From Pyrinomonadaceae bacterium (GTDB taxonomy: Bacteria; Acidobacteriota; Blastocatellia; Pyrinomonadales; Pyrinomonadaceae): DNA of 6,607 nucleotides. The position numbers and the translations under genes are program-made. Shown here one piece after another: positions 6,002 through 6,607 of this stretch. The stretch lies in contig JACCTF010000847.1 of assembly GCA_013812565.1 (NCBI GenBank), positions 1 through 6,607 on the forward strand, written 5' to 3'. Position 1 is the first letter of the stretch. Each line of letters starts with the position of its first letter. The notes beneath the pieces are model-generated. The model saw nothing but the letters and a program-made list of their open reading frames with translations. It did no database searches and was not told the origin of the DNA.

Positions 6002-6061
6002 TAACAAGAGACAAGTAAAAACCTTGTCTCTTTTGTCACTCGTCACTTGTCACTTGTTACT
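5986..6061. repeat. Inverted heptanucleotide repeat array at the hisH/hisF junction
   Basis: The left half (5986-6020) reads as five consecutive 7-base units of the AGTGACA family, with variants AGTAACA and AGAGACA. The right half (6034-6061) reads as four exact-length units, TGTCACT, CGTCACT, TGTCACT and TGTTACT, which are the same heptad on the opposite strand. AAGAGACAAG (6006-6015) pairs perfectly with CTTGTCTCTT (6023-6032) around a 7-base loop, and AGTAACAAG (6000-6008) is also complementary to CTTGTTACT (6053-6061). The first units encode the end of HisH. The array stops 3 bases before the hisF start codon. It is the cleanest of the three arrays. Confidence 0.88.
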
Positions 6062-6064
6062 CGC

Positions 6065-6607
6065 TTGTTAGCTAAACGTATCATCCCGTGTCTCGATGTC
6101 GATCAAGGGCGTGTGGTCAAAGGCATGCGCTTCGTATCGTTGGTTGATGCCGGCGACCCGGTAGAGCAAGGGCGGAAGTATGATGCAGAGGGCGCTGACG
6201 AACTCACGTTTCTCGACATCACGGCTTCGTCAGATAAGCGCCGGATCGTCGCTGATCTGGTGCGGCGTGTGGCCGATCAAGTCTTCATCCCACTAACGGT
6301 CGGCGGTGGGCTTAATTCAATCGAAGATATTCGTTCGGTGCTGCGCGCAGGCGCAGACAAGGTAACGCTCAACACCGCCGCCGTTGAGCATCCTGAACTG
6401 ATCAGCGCCGGGGCAGAAGTCTTCGGCAGTCAATGCATCGTGGTGGCGATTGATGCGCGCCGGAGAATTGCGCTGGAGCAGGAAGCGGCAAACGGTTGGG
6501 ACGTGTACACGCATGGCGGGCGAGGCAACGTCGGCTGGGACGCGGTGGAGTGGGCTGCGCGTGCTGAAAAGCTCGGAGCCGGTGAGATTCTTTTGACAAG
6601 TATGGAT
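6065..6607 (+). CDS. hisF: Imidazole glycerol phosphate synthase, cyclase subunit (partial, 3' end cut)
   Basis: HisF is the (beta-alpha)8-barrel subunit that uses ammonia from HisH to convert PRFAR to imidazoleglycerol phosphate and AICAR. The window holds residues 1-181 of a protein usually about 253 residues long. The N-terminus [19 protein letters not shown] (2-20) contains the catalytic D11, and VVAIDARR (126-133) contains the second catalytic acid, D130. LTFLDITAS (48-56) and [10 protein letters not shown] (76-85) include phosphate-binding loops of the barrel, and HGGRG (150-154) follows in the second half. The first in-frame ATG (within KGM) is too far inside, so the start must be TTG at 6065, giving the classic MLAKRIIP beginning; an in-frame TTG at 6047 lies inside the repeat and is less likely. 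No Shine-Dalgarno is visible. There is no frameshift or stop up to the edge. Confidence 0.95.
   Translation, partial: MLAKRIIPCLDVDQGRVVKGMRFVSLVDAGDPVEQGRKYDAEGADELTFLDITASSDKRRIVADLVRRVADQVFIPLTVGGGLNSIEDIRSVLRAGADKVTLNTAAVEHPELISAGAEVFGSQCIVVAIDARRRIALEQEAANGWDVYTHGGRGNVGWDAVEWAARAEKLGAGEILLTSMD

Noticed and set aside
6006..6034. Intrinsic terminator between hisH and hisF
   Set aside because: The stem has only about 40 percent GC and the T-run is mostly part of the stem itself; it is better explained as part of the heptad array, although weak pausing is possible.
5986..6061. CRISPR array
   Set aside because: The repeat unit is 7 bases with no spacers, and the two halves are in opposite orientation.

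Overview
The window carries the start and most of the body of a bacterial histidine biosynthesis operon, all on the + strand, with its own promoter and a leader-peptide attenuator. Gene order is his leader - hisZ - hisG (short form) - hisD - hisC - hisB - hisH - hisF. hisF runs off the right edge. Products were assigned from motifs read in the translations; no database search was possible.

Regulatory front (1-443): an 8-bp dyad at the left edge, a near-consensus sigma-70-type promoter (TTGACA 83-88, TATAAA 107-112), a 37-codon leader peptide with four consecutive His codons (146-259), and a strong GC-rich intrinsic terminator (284-329). The RNA between them can fold into mutually exclusive antiterminator and terminator structures. 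Next come a strong but isolated Shine-Dalgarno sequence (about 330-342) and an inverted array of 7-base repeats running up to the hisZ start.

Structural genes (444-6607): HisZ and short HisG together form ATP phosphoribosyltransferase (step 1). HisD performs the last two oxidations, HisC is the PLP aminotransferase, and HisB is a stand-alone imidazoleglycerol-phosphate dehydratase with no fused phosphatase. HisH and HisF form the glutamine-dependent IGP synthase. The hisZ/hisG and hisG/hisD junctions overlap and hisB/hisH are 5 bases apart, so translation is probably coupled there. hisA, hisI and hisE are not in the window, and hisA is missing from its frequent place between hisH and hisF.

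Three junctions (leader/hisZ, hisD/hisC, hisH/hisF) are filled by degenerate heptanucleotide arrays. Each starts with purine-rich heptads and continues with pyrimidine-rich, partly complementary sequence. The heptad sequence differs at each site, and the arrays spill into the C-terminal codons of HisD and HisH. The genes just after them (hisZ, hisC, hisF) have no visible Shine-Dalgarno sequence.

Organism: a moderately GC-rich bacterium. HisZ with short HisG, a stand-alone HisB and purine-rich heptad spacers would fit Acidobacteriota (Blastocatellia-like), but this is a weak inference; cyanobacteria or other phyla are not excluded. The most notable feature is a complete his attenuator of the classical leader-peptide type. 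No wholly new enzyme system is visible.
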